Shown here: positions 1-9,356 of the stretch, in pieces
Layout: every line of letters begins with the position of its first letter
Position numbering within the stretch: position 1 is the stretch's first letter
Source of the DNA: VKMB-3413 sp041027365
GTDB lineage: Bacteria > Pseudomonadota > Alphaproteobacteria > Rhizobiales > Rhizobiaceae
Direction of reading: 5' to 3'
NCBI RefSeq assembly: GCF_041027365.1
Contig: NZ_JBFTEH010000001.1
Coordinates: forward strand, 62,001-126,000
Length of the DNA: 64,000 nucleotides
Position numbers and translations under genes: made by a program
The notes under the pieces: model-generated
Database searches by the model: none
Told to the model about the DNA's origin: nothing
Seen by the model: the letters and a program-made list of their open reading frames with translations, nothing else

Positions 1-281
1 TCAAGGCTTACATCAGGGTGGGTAACCGTCGCTGGGACCTGCAGCTGGAAAACGGCGTGATGATCCGGCTGCCCGAGGACAAACCGATAGAGGCGTTGGC
101 AGAGGTCGATCGGATGGATCGGGAGAACGGATTGCTCTCGCGCGAAATCGTCGCCGTCGACATGCGGATCCAGGACCGGATGGTCATCAAGCTGACCCCG
201 GACGCCCTGCAGCGCCGCAACGCTCGCCTCAAGGAGCGCGAGAAGCTTTTGAAGCGTGACCGGAAGGACAACCCGGTATGA
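1..281 (+). CDS. ftsQ: Cell division protein FtsQ, C-terminal end (partial)
   Basis: The window opens inside this gene; the reading frame is open from base 3. The visible ~92 residues are the periplasmic C-terminal end of FtsQ, the bitopic divisome protein that links FtsB/FtsL to the early divisome. Recognisable are the family's run RLPEDKPIEAL, then a Leu-Ser-Arg-Glu stretch followed by VDMRIQDRM, and a charged Lys/Arg-rich tail. Its stop codon overlaps the ftsA start by 4 bases (ATGA), as in the conserved ftsQ-ftsA-ftsZ order, so the two are probably translationally coupled. The N-terminal membrane segment and POTRA domain lie outside the window. Confidence 0.88.
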   Translation, partial: KAYIRVGNRRWDLQLENGVMIRLPEDKPIEALAEVDRMDRENGLLSREIVAVDMRIQDRMVIKLTPDALQRRNARLKEREKLLKRDRKDNPV

Positions 282-1600
282 GTCTGTTTTTCCGCGACAA
301 GTCCGAACTGCCCCGCATGCGGGCGCTGCCGCGGCGCCGCTCCCGCGTCATCTCGGTCCTCGATGTCGGCTCGGAGAAGATCTCCTGCCTGATCGCGCGC
401 CTGCGGCCGCGCCTGTCGAGCGAGATGCTGCCCGACCGCACCCATACGATCGAGGTGGTCGGCGTCGGCCATCACCGCTCGCGCGGCATCAAGTCGGGCG
501 TCGTCGTCGATCTGGAGGCCGCCGAACAGGCGATCCGCCACTGCGTCGACGCGGCCGAGCGCATGGCCGGGCTCAGCGTCGAGTCGCTGATCGTGTCGGT
601 CACCGCCGGGCGGCTGAAGAGCGTGCGCGGCTCCGCCGAGATCGAGGTGAACGGCGAGGTGTCGGCCTCCGACGTCTCGCGCGTCAACGCCGATGCGGCG
701 CGGCTGTCGCTCGACGAGGGCCGGATCGCCCTCCACTCGATCGACTGCGACCTGGCGCTCGACGGCGAGGCCGGCCTGGAAAACGTCGTCGGCATGACCG
801 GCGAGCGGCTGCGGGCCGACATGCACGTCCTGTCCGCGGAACAGACGCCGCTGCGCAATCTCGAGGCTGCGATCAACCGCGCCCATCTCGTCGTCGAGGC
901 CTTCGTCGCGACGCCCTATGCCAGCGCGCTCTCGACCATGGTCGAGGACGAGGCGCAGATGGGCTCCGCCTGCATCGACATGGGCTCCGGCTCGACGACG
1001 ATCGCGATCTTCCAGAACGGCCGCTTCGTCTATGCCGACTCGGTCGCCATGGGCGGCAGCCACATCACCATGGACCTGGCTCGCGGCCTGTCCATCCGGC
1101 CGGCCGACGCCGAGCGCCTCAAGGTCATGCACGGCTGCACGCTGAACGAGCTGATGGACGACGGTGAGCCGTTGCAGGTGACGCCGCTCGGCGACGACAC
1201 CGGCGACCAGCCGATCATCGTCGCCCGCTCGCTGGTCGCCAAGATCATCCGGCCGCGGGTCGAGGAGACGCTGGAACTGGTCCGCGACCGGCTGGTGGCT
1301 TCCGGGCTCGGCCCGGTCATCGGCAAGCGCGTAGTCCTCACCGGCGGCGCCAGCCAGCTCGCCGGCCTGCCGGATACCGCTCGCGCCATCCTGCAGCGCA
1401 ACGTCCGCCTGGGGCGGCCGCTGGGCGTGGCCGGGCTGAACCCGTCCAACAAGGGACCGGGCTTCGCGACCTCCGTCGGGCTGCTGATCTACCCGCAGGT
1501 CGCGCACCGCGAATACGTGGCCGACCGGTCGTTCGCGGCGCTGGCGATGACCGGCACGATGGGAGGCCGGTTCGGATCCTGGCTCCGCACGAGCCTTTGA
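278..1600 (+). CDS. ftsA: Cell division protein FtsA
   Basis: Actin-like ATPase that tethers FtsZ polymers to the inner membrane and recruits later divisome proteins. The 440-residue product has the actin-fold phosphate motif VLDVGSEKI (about residues 27-35), a second phosphate loop DMGSGSTTIA near 233-242 and the adenosine motif VVLTGGASQLAGL near 350. The C-terminus (GRFGSWLRTSL) is the amphipathic membrane-targeting helix of the family. It overlaps ftsQ by 4 bases and is followed after 126 bases by ftsZ. Length and order match alphaproteobacterial FtsA. Confidence 0.97.
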   Translation: MSLFFRDKSELPRMRALPRRRSRVISVLDVGSEKISCLIARLRPRLSSEMLPDRTHTIEVVGVGHHRSRGIKSGVVVDLEAAEQAIRHCVDAAERMAGLSVESLIVSVTAGRLKSVRGSAEIEVNGEVSASDVSRVNADAARLSLDEGRIALHSIDCDLALDGEAGLENVVGMTGERLRADMHVLSAEQTPLRNLEAAINRAHLVVEAFVATPYASALSTMVEDEAQMGSACIDMGSGSTTIAIFQNGRFVYADSVAMGGSHITMDLARGLSIRPADAERLKVMHGCTLNELMDDGEPLQVTPLGDDTGDQPIIVARSLVAKIIRPRVEETLELVRDRLVASGLGPVIGKRVVLTGGASQLAGLPDTARAILQRNVRLGRPLGVAGLNPSNKGPGFATSVGLLIYPQVAHREYVADRSFAALAMTGTMGGRFGSWLRTSL

Positions 1601-1726
1601 CGAGATGTGCGGCCAGTTCGACGGCCGGCCGCAGAACGAGAACGGTGCGCGCCGCGCGCCTAGGACAAGACCAATCGGCCGCGCGGCGAGACGGCCCGAT
1701 CAGAAATTCGGAAGAGGAATGAAGGC

Positions 1727-3304
1727 ATGAGCATCACTCTCAAGAAGCCGGACATCACCGAGCTGAAGCCCCGCATCACCGTCTTCGGTGTCGGCGGCGG
1801 TGGCTGCAACGCGGTCAACAACATGATCAATGCCGGGCTCGAGGGGGTCGAGTTCGTGATCGCCAACACGGACGCGCAGGCGCTTCGTTCCTCGCGCGCC
1901 GAGCGCATCATCCAGATGGGCGTGGCGGTGACCGAGGGCCTCGGCGCCGGCTCGCAGCCGGAAGTCGGCCGCGCCGCGGCGGAAGAGTCGATCGACGAGA
2001 TCTGCGATCACCTGCTCGGCTCGCACATGTGCTTCGTCACTGCCGGCATGGGCGGCGGCACCGGCACCGGCGCGGCACCGGTCGTCGCCCGCGCGGCCCG
2101 GGAAAAGGGCATCCTGACGGTCGGCGTCGTCACCAAGCCGTTCCACTTCGAAGGCCAGCGGCGGATGCGCATTGCCGACCAGGGCATCGAGGCGCTGCAG
2201 AAGAACGTCGACACGCTGATCGTCATTCCGAACCAGAACCTCTTCCGCATCGCCAACGACAAGACCACCTTCGCCGACGCCTTCGGCATGGCCGACCAGG
2301 TGCTCTATTCCGGCGTCGCCTGCATCACCGACCTGATGGTCAAGGAAGGCCTGATCAACCTCGACTTCGCCGACGTCCGCTCGGTGATGCGCGAGATGGG
2401 CAAGGCGATGATGGGCACCGGCGAGGCTTCGGGCGAGGGCCGCGCGATGGCCGCGGCGGAGGCGGCGATCGCCAACCCGCTGCTCGACGAGACCTCGATG
2501 AAGGGCGCCCGCGGCCTGCTGATCTCGATCACCGGCGGCCGTGACCTCACCCTGTTCGAAGTCGACGAGGCGGCGACACGCATCCGCGAGGAGGTCGACC
2601 ACGACGCCAACATCATCCTCGGCGCGACCTTCGACGAGAACCTGGAAGGCGTGATCCGCGTGTCGGTCGTCGCCACCGGCATCGACAAGGTCGAGCAGGA
2701 GATGGCGGCCCCGACGCGCCAGACGATGGCCGCGCCGGCTCCCACGCCGCGTCAGATGCCCGCCATGGCGGCTGCCCCGCAGGCCATGCCGCAGCCGGCG
2801 CCGGCCCCGCAGCCGGCCCCGACCTTCGCCGAGGTCGAGGACGACGTCGCCGCCGAGATCGAGGACGACTTCAGCGCCGCGCTGGAAGCCGAGATCTCGC
2901 AGGTCGGTGCCGCTCCGGCGCAGGCCCGTCGCCCGGCCGCTTCGGCCCAGCCGGCTGCTGCGGCTGCCACGCCGCGCATGCCGCGGGTCGAGGACTTCCC
3001 GCCGATGGTGCGCGCCGAGATCGAGACCCGCGCCGCTTCGCTGGAGCAGCAGGGCGACGAGCGGGGCCCGATGGGGCTGCTGCGGCGGCTGACCACCGGT
3101 CTGTCGCGCCGCGAGGAGGAGGAGCACCAGGCCGCCGCCGAGGCGCGTCCGGCCGGCGAGGCGCGCCGCCCCGCAGAGGCCAGCCCCTATGCCCCGCGCC
3201 GCGTCTCGGCGGAATCGGCAGCCCGTCCGGTCTCGCAGGTGCGCCCGGCCGGCGAGGACGATCAGCTGGAGATTCCGGCCTTCCTCCGCCGCCAAGCCAA
3301 CTGA
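1727..3304 (+). CDS. ftsZ: Cell division protein FtsZ
   Basis: Tubulin-like GTPase that forms the Z-ring at midcell. The 525-residue product has the GTP-binding signature GGGTGTG at residues 109-115 and the catalytic T7-loop NLDFAD at 211-216. The GTPase core ends near residue 320. A long Ala/Pro/Glu-rich disordered linker of roughly 190 residues follows, typical of alphaproteobacteria, and the conserved C-terminal peptide DDQLEIPAFLRR ends the protein, where FtsA and other partners bind. The start is an ATG preceded by a purine-rich GAAGAGGAATGAAGG stretch. A strong intrinsic terminator lies about 26 bases after the stop. Confidence 0.98.
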   Translation: MSITLKKPDITELKPRITVFGVGGGGCNAVNNMINAGLEGVEFVIANTDAQALRSSRAERIIQMGVAVTEGLGAGSQPEVGRAAAEESIDEICDHLLGSHMCFVTAGMGGGTGTGAAPVVARAAREKGILTVGVVTKPFHFEGQRRMRIADQGIEALQKNVDTLIVIPNQNLFRIANDKTTFADAFGMADQVLYSGVACITDLMVKEGLINLDFADVRSVMREMGKAMMGTGEASGEGRAMAAAEAAIANPLLDETSMKGARGLLISITGGRDLTLFEVDEAATRIREEVDHDANIILGATFDENLEGVIRVSVVATGIDKVEQEMAAPTRQTMAAPAPTPRQMPAMAAAPQAMPQPAPAPQPAPTFAEVEDDVAAEIEDDFSAALEAEISQVGAAPAQARRPAASAQPAAAAATPRMPRVEDFPPMVRAEIETRAASLEQQGDERGPMGLLRRLTTGLSRREEEEHQAAAEARPAGEARRPAEASPYAPRRVSAESAARPVSQVRPAGEDDQLEIPAFLRRQAN

Positions 3305-3616
3305 CATCACAACTGTTGCGGTTGTACAACGCGGCCCGGCAAGCGATTGCCGGGCCGCTCTCGTTCCAACTATCTGAAAACATTAACCATTTGGGGTCAT
3401 AATCGGGCTTCGCTTTAACAACGGGTAACGAAGCGTGATTTGGTCGAGACAGGGTGCCGGTCTACGACGTGACATGAGCAAGCGAGGAGCTTCCGGCGCT
3501 GCGGTCTGTGGGGGGTCGCACTGCGAAGGCCGGACGGTTCTTCGGTTTCGAGGGGTTCCATCCGTCGAGCGGACGTCACGCGTCTGGCACCACGCGGCGG
3601 GAAAGGTTGTCGATAC
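3305..3616. other. Intergenic region ftsZ-lpxC
   Basis: This 312-base stretch holds the ftsZ terminator and then no convincing gene. The short open frames in it have no recognisable product and run into lpxC out of frame. After the terminator the sequence is somewhat more AT-rich (about 3365-3430), which makes it the probable place for a separate lpxC promoter. I could not identify convincing -35/-10 boxes. Confidence 0.5.
3331..3364 (+). terminator. Rho-independent terminator after ftsZ
   Basis: A perfect 12-bp inverted repeat (GCGGCCCGGCAA, 3331-3342; TTGCCGGGCCGC, 3347-3358) with a 4-base GCGA loop, followed by a weakly T-rich TCTCGTT. It lies 26 bases past the ftsZ stop and should end the ftsQAZ transcript before lpxC. 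Confidence 0.8.
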
Positions 3617-4561
3617 GTGTTGATGTTCCAGCAGACGATCGGTTCGCGGATCGACTTCGCCGGTGTCGGTGTGCACGGCGGTCTCCCCGTCAAGCTTGCC
3701 CTGATCCCGGCGGAGGTCAACACCGGCGTCGTCTTCCATCTGGTCGACAAGCGCGGCATGCTGCACGAGATCAAGGCCGTCTCCGCCAATACGGCGCTGA
3801 TGGACCTTTCGACTGTCGTCGGCGATCCCCGCGGCGCGCATGTCGCCACGATCGAGCATCTGATGGCCGCCCTCTACGCGATGGGCGTCGACAACGTCGT
3901 GGTCCGGATCGATGCGCACGAGACGCCGATCATGGACGGCTGCGCGGAAACCTACATCAAGGCGATCGAGGCGGCGGGCATTGTCAGCCAGCCGGCCAAG
4001 CGGCGCTATCTGCGCGTCCTGAAGCCGGTCTCGGTAGAGATGAACGGCATGCGCGCCGAGTATCGCCCGCACAACGGAACGCGCTTCGAGATCGAGATCG
4101 ACTTCGCCAATCCGGCGATCGGTCGGCAGGTCTACGAGGCCGACCTCACCGCGGAGCGCTTCGCCCGCGATCTCTCCCGCGCCCGCACCTTCGGCTTCAT
4201 GGCCGATGTCGAGCGGCTGTGGGCGGCTGGCTATGCCCTCGGCTCGTCGCTGGAGAATTCGGTGGTGCTCGCCGAGGACGGCCGCGTGATCAATCCGGAC
4301 GGGCTGCGCTATGCCGACGAGTTCGTCCGCCACAAGACGCTGGACGCGGTCGGCGACCAGGCGCTCGCCGGTGTCCGGGTGCTCGGCTGCTACCGCTCCT
4401 ATCGCGGCGGCCACAAGCTCAACGCGCTGGCGCTGCAGGCGCTCCTGGCCGATCGGCGGGCCTATGAGATCGTCGAGATGCCGTCGCGCCGGGTCGACCC
4501 GGTCCGGCATGCGCCGCTGGTCGCGGTCGCCGCGCCGGCCTATGGCCCGCAGGTGCTCTGA
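3617..4561 (+). CDS. lpxC: UDP-3-O-acyl-N-acetylglucosamine deacetylase LpxC
   Basis: Zn-dependent deacetylase for the committed step of lipid A synthesis in the cytoplasm. The 314-residue product begins QQTIGSRIDFAGVGVHGG, as in the family. The zinc ligands are visible: His81 in TIEHLMAAL, and His239 and Asp243 in HKTLDAVGD. The catalytic histidine is His266 in GGHKLNALAL. A GTG start at 3617 is preferred because GGAAAGG lies about 10 bases upstream; the in-frame ATG at 3623 is possible but further from that site. Placement between ftsZ and bamD is standard in alphaproteobacteria. Confidence 0.96.
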   Translation: MLMFQQTIGSRIDFAGVGVHGGLPVKLALIPAEVNTGVVFHLVDKRGMLHEIKAVSANTALMDLSTVVGDPRGAHVATIEHLMAALYAMGVDNVVVRIDAHETPIMDGCAETYIKAIEAAGIVSQPAKRRYLRVLKPVSVEMNGMRAEYRPHNGTRFEIEIDFANPAIGRQVYEADLTAERFARDLSRARTFGFMADVERLWAAGYALGSSLENSVVLAEDGRVINPDGLRYADEFVRHKTLDAVGDQALAGVRVLGCYRSYRGGHKLNALALQALLADRRAYEIVEMPSRRVDPVRHAPLVAVAAPAYGPQVL

Positions 4562-4683
4562 GCGCCGGCTGGGCCGCTGCGTCACAAAAAAGACGGCTTG
4601 ATCCGGCTTCAGCGTTGTTCGCGCGAGAGCGTCGGCGTAAGAAGCCGGGCTCGGGGGAACGGCGCGAGGGGATGCAGACTCAT

Positions 4684-5574
4684 ATGAGCATCACGAAACA
4701 GAACGAAGCCGTCGGGCGCCGCGGACTGGCGCGCCTTGCTGTGGGCGTAGGCCTGGTGCTGGCCGGCGCCGGGCTGGCCGGCTGCCAGTCGAGCAAGTCC
4801 GACGTCGACGTCCTGGCGCTCGCCGCGCAGACCGATCCGCCGGACGTGCTCTACAATCAGGGCCTGGCCAACCTCGAGGGCGGCCGCCTCAGCGAGGCGG
4901 CGAAGAAGTTCGAGGCGATCGATCGCGAGCATCCCTATTCGGAATGGGCGCGCAAGGCGCTGGTGATGAACGCCTTCACCAGCTATCGCAGCGGCGACTA
5001 CGATGGCGCGATCAACGCCGCCAAGCGCTATCTCAGCCTCTATCCCGGCACGTCGGAGGCGGCCTATGCGCAGTACATCATCGGCCTTTCCTATTATCGG
5101 CAGATTCCCGACATCACGCGCGACCAGACCAATGCGGCGCTGACCGCGGCGGCGATGCGCGAGGTGATCGACCGCTATCCGAATTCGGACTATGTCGAGG
5201 ATGCCAAGACCAAGCTGCGGATCGCCCGCGACCAGCTCTCCGGCAAGGAGCTGCAGGTCGGCCGGTATTATCTGGAGCAGCGCGACTACATCGCCGCGAT
5301 CAACCGCTTCAAGAACGTTGTCGACGTCTATCCGGAGACGCGCGAGGTCGAGGAGGCGCTGGCGCGCCTGACGGAGGCCTATTACGCGATGGGCCTGACG
5401 AACGAGGCGGAAGCCTCCGCTTCCGTGCTCGGGCAGAACTTCCCTGGCTCGCAGTGGTACAAGGATTCCTACGCGCTGCTGCAGTCGAAGGGCCTCCACC
5501 CGCAGGCCGGCGCGTCGTCGTCCTGGTTCGGCGCGGCCGGCCGGAAGATCGCGAGCGCCATTACCGGCGCCTGA
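4684..5574 (+). CDS. bamD: Outer membrane assembly lipoprotein BamD
   Basis: TPR lipoprotein of the BAM complex that inserts beta-barrel proteins into the outer membrane. The 296-residue product has a lipoprotein signal peptide with lipobox LAGC and the acylated cysteine at residue 34. TPR-type helices follow, including the family's LYNQGLANLEGGRLSEAAKKF and PYSEWARKALVM. I chose the ATG at 4684: a GAGGGG site lies 12 bases upstream, whereas it touches the alternative in-frame ATG at 4672 directly. It sits between lpxC and recN, the usual alphaproteobacterial context. Confidence 0.95.
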   Translation: MSITKQNEAVGRRGLARLAVGVGLVLAGAGLAGCQSSKSDVDVLALAAQTDPPDVLYNQGLANLEGGRLSEAAKKFEAIDREHPYSEWARKALVMNAFTSYRSGDYDGAINAAKRYLSLYPGTSEAAYAQYIIGLSYYRQIPDITRDQTNAALTAAAMREVIDRYPNSDYVEDAKTKLRIARDQLSGKELQVGRYYLEQRDYIAAINRFKNVVDVYPETREVEEALARLTEAYYAMGLTNEAEASASVLGQNFPGSQWYKDSYALLQSKGLHPQAGASSSWFGAAGRKIASAITGA

Positions 5575-5741
5575 GGCCGGGCGCAAGGGGCGCGGCATGA
5601 GAGGGATCCGGCGCGCCTGACGCCGGTCTCTCCCGGGCAGGACGCAAATTCCTCGCGGCGCCGGTGCAGGACCGGCGTCGAGCGCCTATTTCGTGTGCGC
5701 TGTTGCCATTCCGGCGGAGCCTCGTTACCGACGATCCGGCC

Positions 5742-7421
5742 ATGCTGGTCCATCTTTCGATCCGCGACATCGTGCTCATCGAACGCCTCGACCTCGCTCT
5801 GGGGGAGGGGCTTTCCGTGCTGACCGGCGAGACCGGCGCCGGCAAGTCGATCCTGCTCGACGCCCTGTCCCTCGCGCTCGGCGGGCGTGGCGACGGCGGC
5901 CTGGTGCGCCACGGCGCCCGGCAGGGCGAGATCAGCGCCGTCTTTGACCTCGCGAGCGACCACAAGGTCCGCCGGATCCTCTCGGAGAACGGCTTCGACG
6001 ACGACGGCGACGTCGTCCTGCGGCGCATCCAGAGCGCCGACGGGCGCACCCGCGTCTTCATCAACGACCGACCCTCCAGCGTCGCACTGATGCGACAGGT
6101 CGGGCTGGAACTGGTCGAGATCCACGGCCAGCACGACGACCGCGCGCTGGTCGACCCGGCGGCGCATCGCGAACTGCTCGACCAGTACGGCGCCCTGCAG
6201 CCCGAGACGGCGGCCGTCGCGGCCGCCTTCGCCGCCTGGCGCGGCGCAAGGGACGCGCTCGCCAAGCACCGCGCCAAGGTCGAGGCCGCGGCGCGGGAGG
6301 CGGATTTCCTGAGGAGCGCCGTCGAGGAACTCTCCGACCTTGCGCCGGTCGCCGGCGAGGAGGAGGAGCTCGCCGAGCGGCGCCAGGTGATGATGCGCTC
6401 GGAAAAGATCGCCACCGACGTCAACGACGCGCATGAGGAACTGTCCGGCACCGCCTCGCCGATCCCGCCGCTCGCGGGGCTTCTGAAGCGCCTCGACCGC
6501 AAGCGCGACGAGCTGCCCGGCCTGCTCGACGAGGCGATCGAGCGGCTCGACACGGCGCTCGATGCGCTGTCCGACGCGCAGATGAGCCTGTCGAACGCGC
6601 TGCGCTCGCTGGAATTCGATCCGCGTGCGCTGGAGGAGACCGAGGAGCGGCTGTTCGCGCTGCGCGCCGCCGGCCGCAAGTTCAACGTCGCGGTCGACGA
6701 CCTGCCGGAGCTGGCGGCGAAGATGATCGGCGACCTCGCCGAACTCGACGCCGGCGAGGAACGGCTCGGCCAGCTGGAGCGCGAGGTCGCGGAAAAGCGC
6801 GGGCAGTTCGACCGGCTGGCGGCCGACCTGTCTCAGAAGCGGCAGACGACGGCCCGGCTGCTGGAGGCGGCGGTGATGGCGGAGCTGCCGGACCTGAAGC
6901 TCGAGCGCGCCGCCTTCATCGTCGAGATGGCGAGCGATCCGGCCGCGGCCTCGGCCGCCGGCATCGACGAGGTCGAGTTCCATGTGCGCACCAATCCCGG
7001 CACCCGCGCCGGTCCGATGATGAAGGTCGCCTCGGGCGGCGAGCTGTCGCGCTTTCTGCTGGCGCTGAAGGTGGCGCTGGCGGACCGCGGCTCGGCGCCG
7101 ACGCTGGTCTTCGACGAGATCGACACCGGCGTCGGCGGGGCGGTGGCGGACGCGATCGGCCGGCGCCTGGCGCGGCTCGCCGGCACCGTGCAGGTGCTGG
7201 CGGTCACCCACGCGCCGCAGGTCGCCGCGCGGGCGGCGAGCCATCTCCTGATTTCCAAGGCGAGCACCGGCGGCGCCGAGGAGGAGCGGGTCGCGACGCG
7301 GGTGGCCCTGATCGGCGACGACGGACGGCGCGAGGAGATCGCCCGCATGCTGGCCGGCGAGAGCGTCACCGACGAGGCGCGGGCCGCGGCGGCCCGGCTG
7401 ATCGGCGCGGACGGGCGTTAG
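5742..7421 (+). CDS. recN: DNA repair protein RecN
   Basis: SMC-like ATPase acting in recombinational double-strand break repair. The 559-residue product starts MLVHLSIRDIVLIERL, the normal RecN N-terminus, with Walker A GETGAGKS at 29-36. A coiled-coil-rich middle follows. The C-terminal half of the ATPase has the signature KVASGGELSRFLLALK and Walker B LVFDEIDTGVGG. The frame stays open upstream, but homology favours the ATG at 5742. It follows bamD by 167 bases, as in many alphaproteobacteria. No SOS box was recognised upstream. Confidence 0.96.
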   Translation: MLVHLSIRDIVLIERLDLALGEGLSVLTGETGAGKSILLDALSLALGGRGDGGLVRHGARQGEISAVFDLASDHKVRRILSENGFDDDGDVVLRRIQSADGRTRVFINDRPSSVALMRQVGLELVEIHGQHDDRALVDPAAHRELLDQYGALQPETAAVAAAFAAWRGARDALAKHRAKVEAAAREADFLRSAVEELSDLAPVAGEEEELAERRQVMMRSEKIATDVNDAHEELSGTASPIPPLAGLLKRLDRKRDELPGLLDEAIERLDTALDALSDAQMSLSNALRSLEFDPRALEETEERLFALRAAGRKFNVAVDDLPELAAKMIGDLAELDAGEERLGQLEREVAEKRGQFDRLAADLSQKRQTTARLLEAAVMAELPDLKLERAAFIVEMASDPAAASAAGIDEVEFHVRTNPGTRAGPMMKVASGGELSRFLLALKVALADRGSAPTLVFDEIDTGVGGAVADAIGRRLARLAGTVQVLAVTHAPQVAARAASHLLISKASTGGAEEERVATRVALIGDDGRREEIARMLAGESVTDEARAAAARLIGADGR

Positions 7422-7535
7422 GCCTGCTTCGCCGGATCCGCGCTTGCCGGACGCGTTGCCGCGACCAGATCGCCGAGTGACAGCCTGGCGGCGCGATCGG
7501 GGCCGCGGCTGCTTCGATGGGGGGAGGGGACGGGC

Positions 7536-8636
7536 ATGCCGAGCGACAAGACGATCCTGATTGCCGGCGCCGGCCCCGTCGGCCTTGCCGCCGCCGTGGA
7601 ACTCGCCCGGCGCGGCATACGTGTCCGCATCGTCGACGCCGAGGCCGGGCCGACGCCGGACAACCAGTCGCGCGCGCTCGCCGTGCTGCCGACGACGCTG
7701 GCGATCCTGGAGGCGTCCGGTGTCGCGGAGCGGCTGATGGCGGAGGGGGGCCGGATCCTCGGCGCCGAGTTCTGGCGCGACGGCCGCAAGCTCTTCGCCG
7801 TGTCCCTCGAAAGCGCCCGCACGCCGACGCCCTTCATCCTGTCGCTGCCGCAGGCGCGCACCGAGCGCATCCTGATCGACTGGCTCGGCGAGCATGGCGT
7901 CGCGGTGGAATGGAACGTCTCCGTCACCGATATCGGCGAGACGCACCGGCCGACGGCCACGCTGTCGACCGGCGAGACCGTGTCGGCGGACGCGATCCTC
8001 GGCTGCGACGGCGTGCACTCGCGCGTGCGCGAGGCGATCGGCATCCCCTGGAAGGGCGAGGGCTATCCCGGCGACTTCTCGCTCGCCGACGTCAAGTTCT
8101 CGACCCCGATCGATCCCCATCATGCGCAGATCACCATGAAGGCCGCCGGCGGCGGCGCGGCGCTCCTGCCCTTCGGCGAGCACGAGGCGCGGCTGATCGG
8201 CACAACCGCGACGCCCGCGACCCTGCTGGAAGGGCTGGCCGGAATTTCCGAAGTGGTCTGGACCTCGCGCTTCCACGTCGCGTTCCGCCGCGCCGAGCGC
8301 ATGGCGAAGGGCCGGGTGTTCCTGGCGGGCGACGCGGCGCATGTCCACTCGCCGGTCGGCGGCCGCGGCATGAACCTCGGCATCTGGGACGCGGCGACCT
8401 TCGCCTTCCTCTACGCGCAGGGCCGCGAGACGGAATACGAGACCAAGCGCCTGCCGGTAGTCGACGCCGTCCTGAAGGCGACGCGGGAGATGACCGACCT
8501 CGTCAGCCATCCGCCGGCGCTGGCGAAGATGCTGCTGCCGCTCGGCATGCCGCTTGCCGGCCGGCTGCCCTTCCTGCGCCGGCCCCTCGCCGAGCGCGTC
8601 CTCGCCCTTGACCTGCCGCAGCCGGAATGGCTGTGA
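7536..8636 (+). CDS. FAD-dependent monooxygenase (PheA/TfdB-type)
   Basis: Group A flavoprotein monooxygenase of the aromatic hydroxylase type; the substrate is unknown. The 366-residue product has the N-terminal FAD motif ILIAGAGPVGLAAAVELAR, the middle DG motif GCDGVHSRVREAIG, and the GD motif VFLAGDAAHVHSPVGGRGMN that binds the FAD ribityl chain. It is shorter than classic phenol hydroxylases because it lacks the C-terminal thioredoxin-like domain. The start is an ATG with a very strong GGGGGGAGGGG site upstream. Its stop abuts the convergent parE gene directly. No pathway partners are nearby. Confidence 0.85.
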   Translation: MPSDKTILIAGAGPVGLAAAVELARRGIRVRIVDAEAGPTPDNQSRALAVLPTTLAILEASGVAERLMAEGGRILGAEFWRDGRKLFAVSLESARTPTPFILSLPQARTERILIDWLGEHGVAVEWNVSVTDIGETHRPTATLSTGETVSADAILGCDGVHSRVREAIGIPWKGEGYPGDFSLADVKFSTPIDPHHAQITMKAAGGGAALLPFGEHEARLIGTTATPATLLEGLAGISEVVWTSRFHVAFRRAERMAKGRVFLAGDAAHVHSPVGGRGMNLGIWDAATFAFLYAQGRETEYETKRLPVVDAVLKATREMTDLVSHPPALAKMLLPLGMPLAGRLPFLRRPLAERVLALDLPQPEWL

Positions 8637-8954
8637 TCACCGCGGCTTGCGCCCCATCAGAGCATGATAGTCGCGGCCGCCATAGACGACGTCGATGATT
8701 TCGACATGATCGTCCGCCAGGCGATAGAGAATCGCTGCGGATCGTTCGAACGCTATCAGCCGGATGCCCTCGCCGAGCTCGGGCCGCAATACACCGCCCT
8801 GCGGCGCGTCGCCGATCTTCCGGCAGCGACGTTCGATGCGGTCGATGAAGCCGAGCGCAATCTCGGCGGAGCCGGAGGCCTCGGCGACATAGCGCGCGAC
8901 TTCGGTCAGTGATGCGATGGCCGACTCCGTCAGCCGGACCGGACGTCTTCTCAA
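8637..8954 (-). CDS. ParE-type toxin (RelE/ParE superfamily)
   Basis: Probable toxin of a type II toxin-antitoxin pair; ParE family members inhibit gyrase or act like RelE mRNases, and which applies here is unknown. The 105-residue product contains the family pattern VRLTESAIASLTEVARYVAE near the start and IRLIAFERSAAILYRLADD later in the chain. The likely start is a TTG whose last bases overlap the antitoxin stop (TTGA), so the pair should be translationally coupled. The gene ends base-to-base against the convergent monooxygenase. Confidence 0.82.
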   Translation of the reverse strand: MRRRPVRLTESAIASLTEVARYVAEASGSAEIALGFIDRIERRCRKIGDAPQGGVLRPELGEGIRLIAFERSAAILYRLADDHVEIIDVVYGGRDYHALMGRKPR

Positions 8955-9214
8955 GTTTCGCCGCTGCGGCTGACGAGATCGCGGCGAATTCGCGCGAAGG
9001 CCTCGTCGGACGGCACAGACGGTCGTGGGTCGTCGAGGGCGCGGCGCACTCTCGCCCTGATGCCTTCGAGGCGCCGCTCCCGATCCTGTTCGAAATATGC
9101 GGTAAGGGCCTGTTCGACCAACTCGTCCGCCGTGGCGACGTTGCCGGATTCGACCGCGACGGCGATTTCCCGCATCAGGTCGTCGGGGAGGGTGACGTGG
9201 AGAAGATCGGCCAT
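8951..9214 (-). CDS. ParD-type ribbon-helix-helix antitoxin
   Basis: Antitoxin partner of the adjacent ParE-like toxin. The 87-residue product starts MADLLHVTLPDDLMREI, a typical ribbon-helix-helix DNA-binding N-terminus, and continues with the ParD pattern ATADELVEQALTAYFEQD and a basic helix. RHH antitoxins usually repress their own promoter. I chose the ATG at 9214 over an in-frame TTG at 9226. The antitoxin-first order with a 4-base overlap is the classic arrangement. Confidence 0.83.
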   Translation of the reverse strand: MADLLHVTLPDDLMREIAVAVESGNVATADELVEQALTAYFEQDRERRLEGIRARVRRALDDPRPSVPSDEAFARIRRDLVSRSGET

Positions 9215-9356
9215 ATCGGACTGCAATCCCTGCGGACGTTGTCCTTGAAAATGCGGTAGATGCGGCTCTAGAGCAAGCTTGCGGCGAACCGCCCGAAAGG
9301 GCGTGGCACGGCCGCGCCCTCAGGATGACGGGAGGGCGAGGAAGGCGGGGGTTCCG

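Noticed and set aside
3435..3623. Small + strand frame between ftsZ and lpxC
   Set aside because: No recognisable product, odd composition, and it overlaps the lpxC start in another frame.
5469..8510. Very long open frame on the - strand opposite recN and the monooxygenase
   Set aside because: Antisense frame of well-identified genes in GC-rich DNA; composition is Arg/Ala/Gly/Asp-rich with no domain motif.
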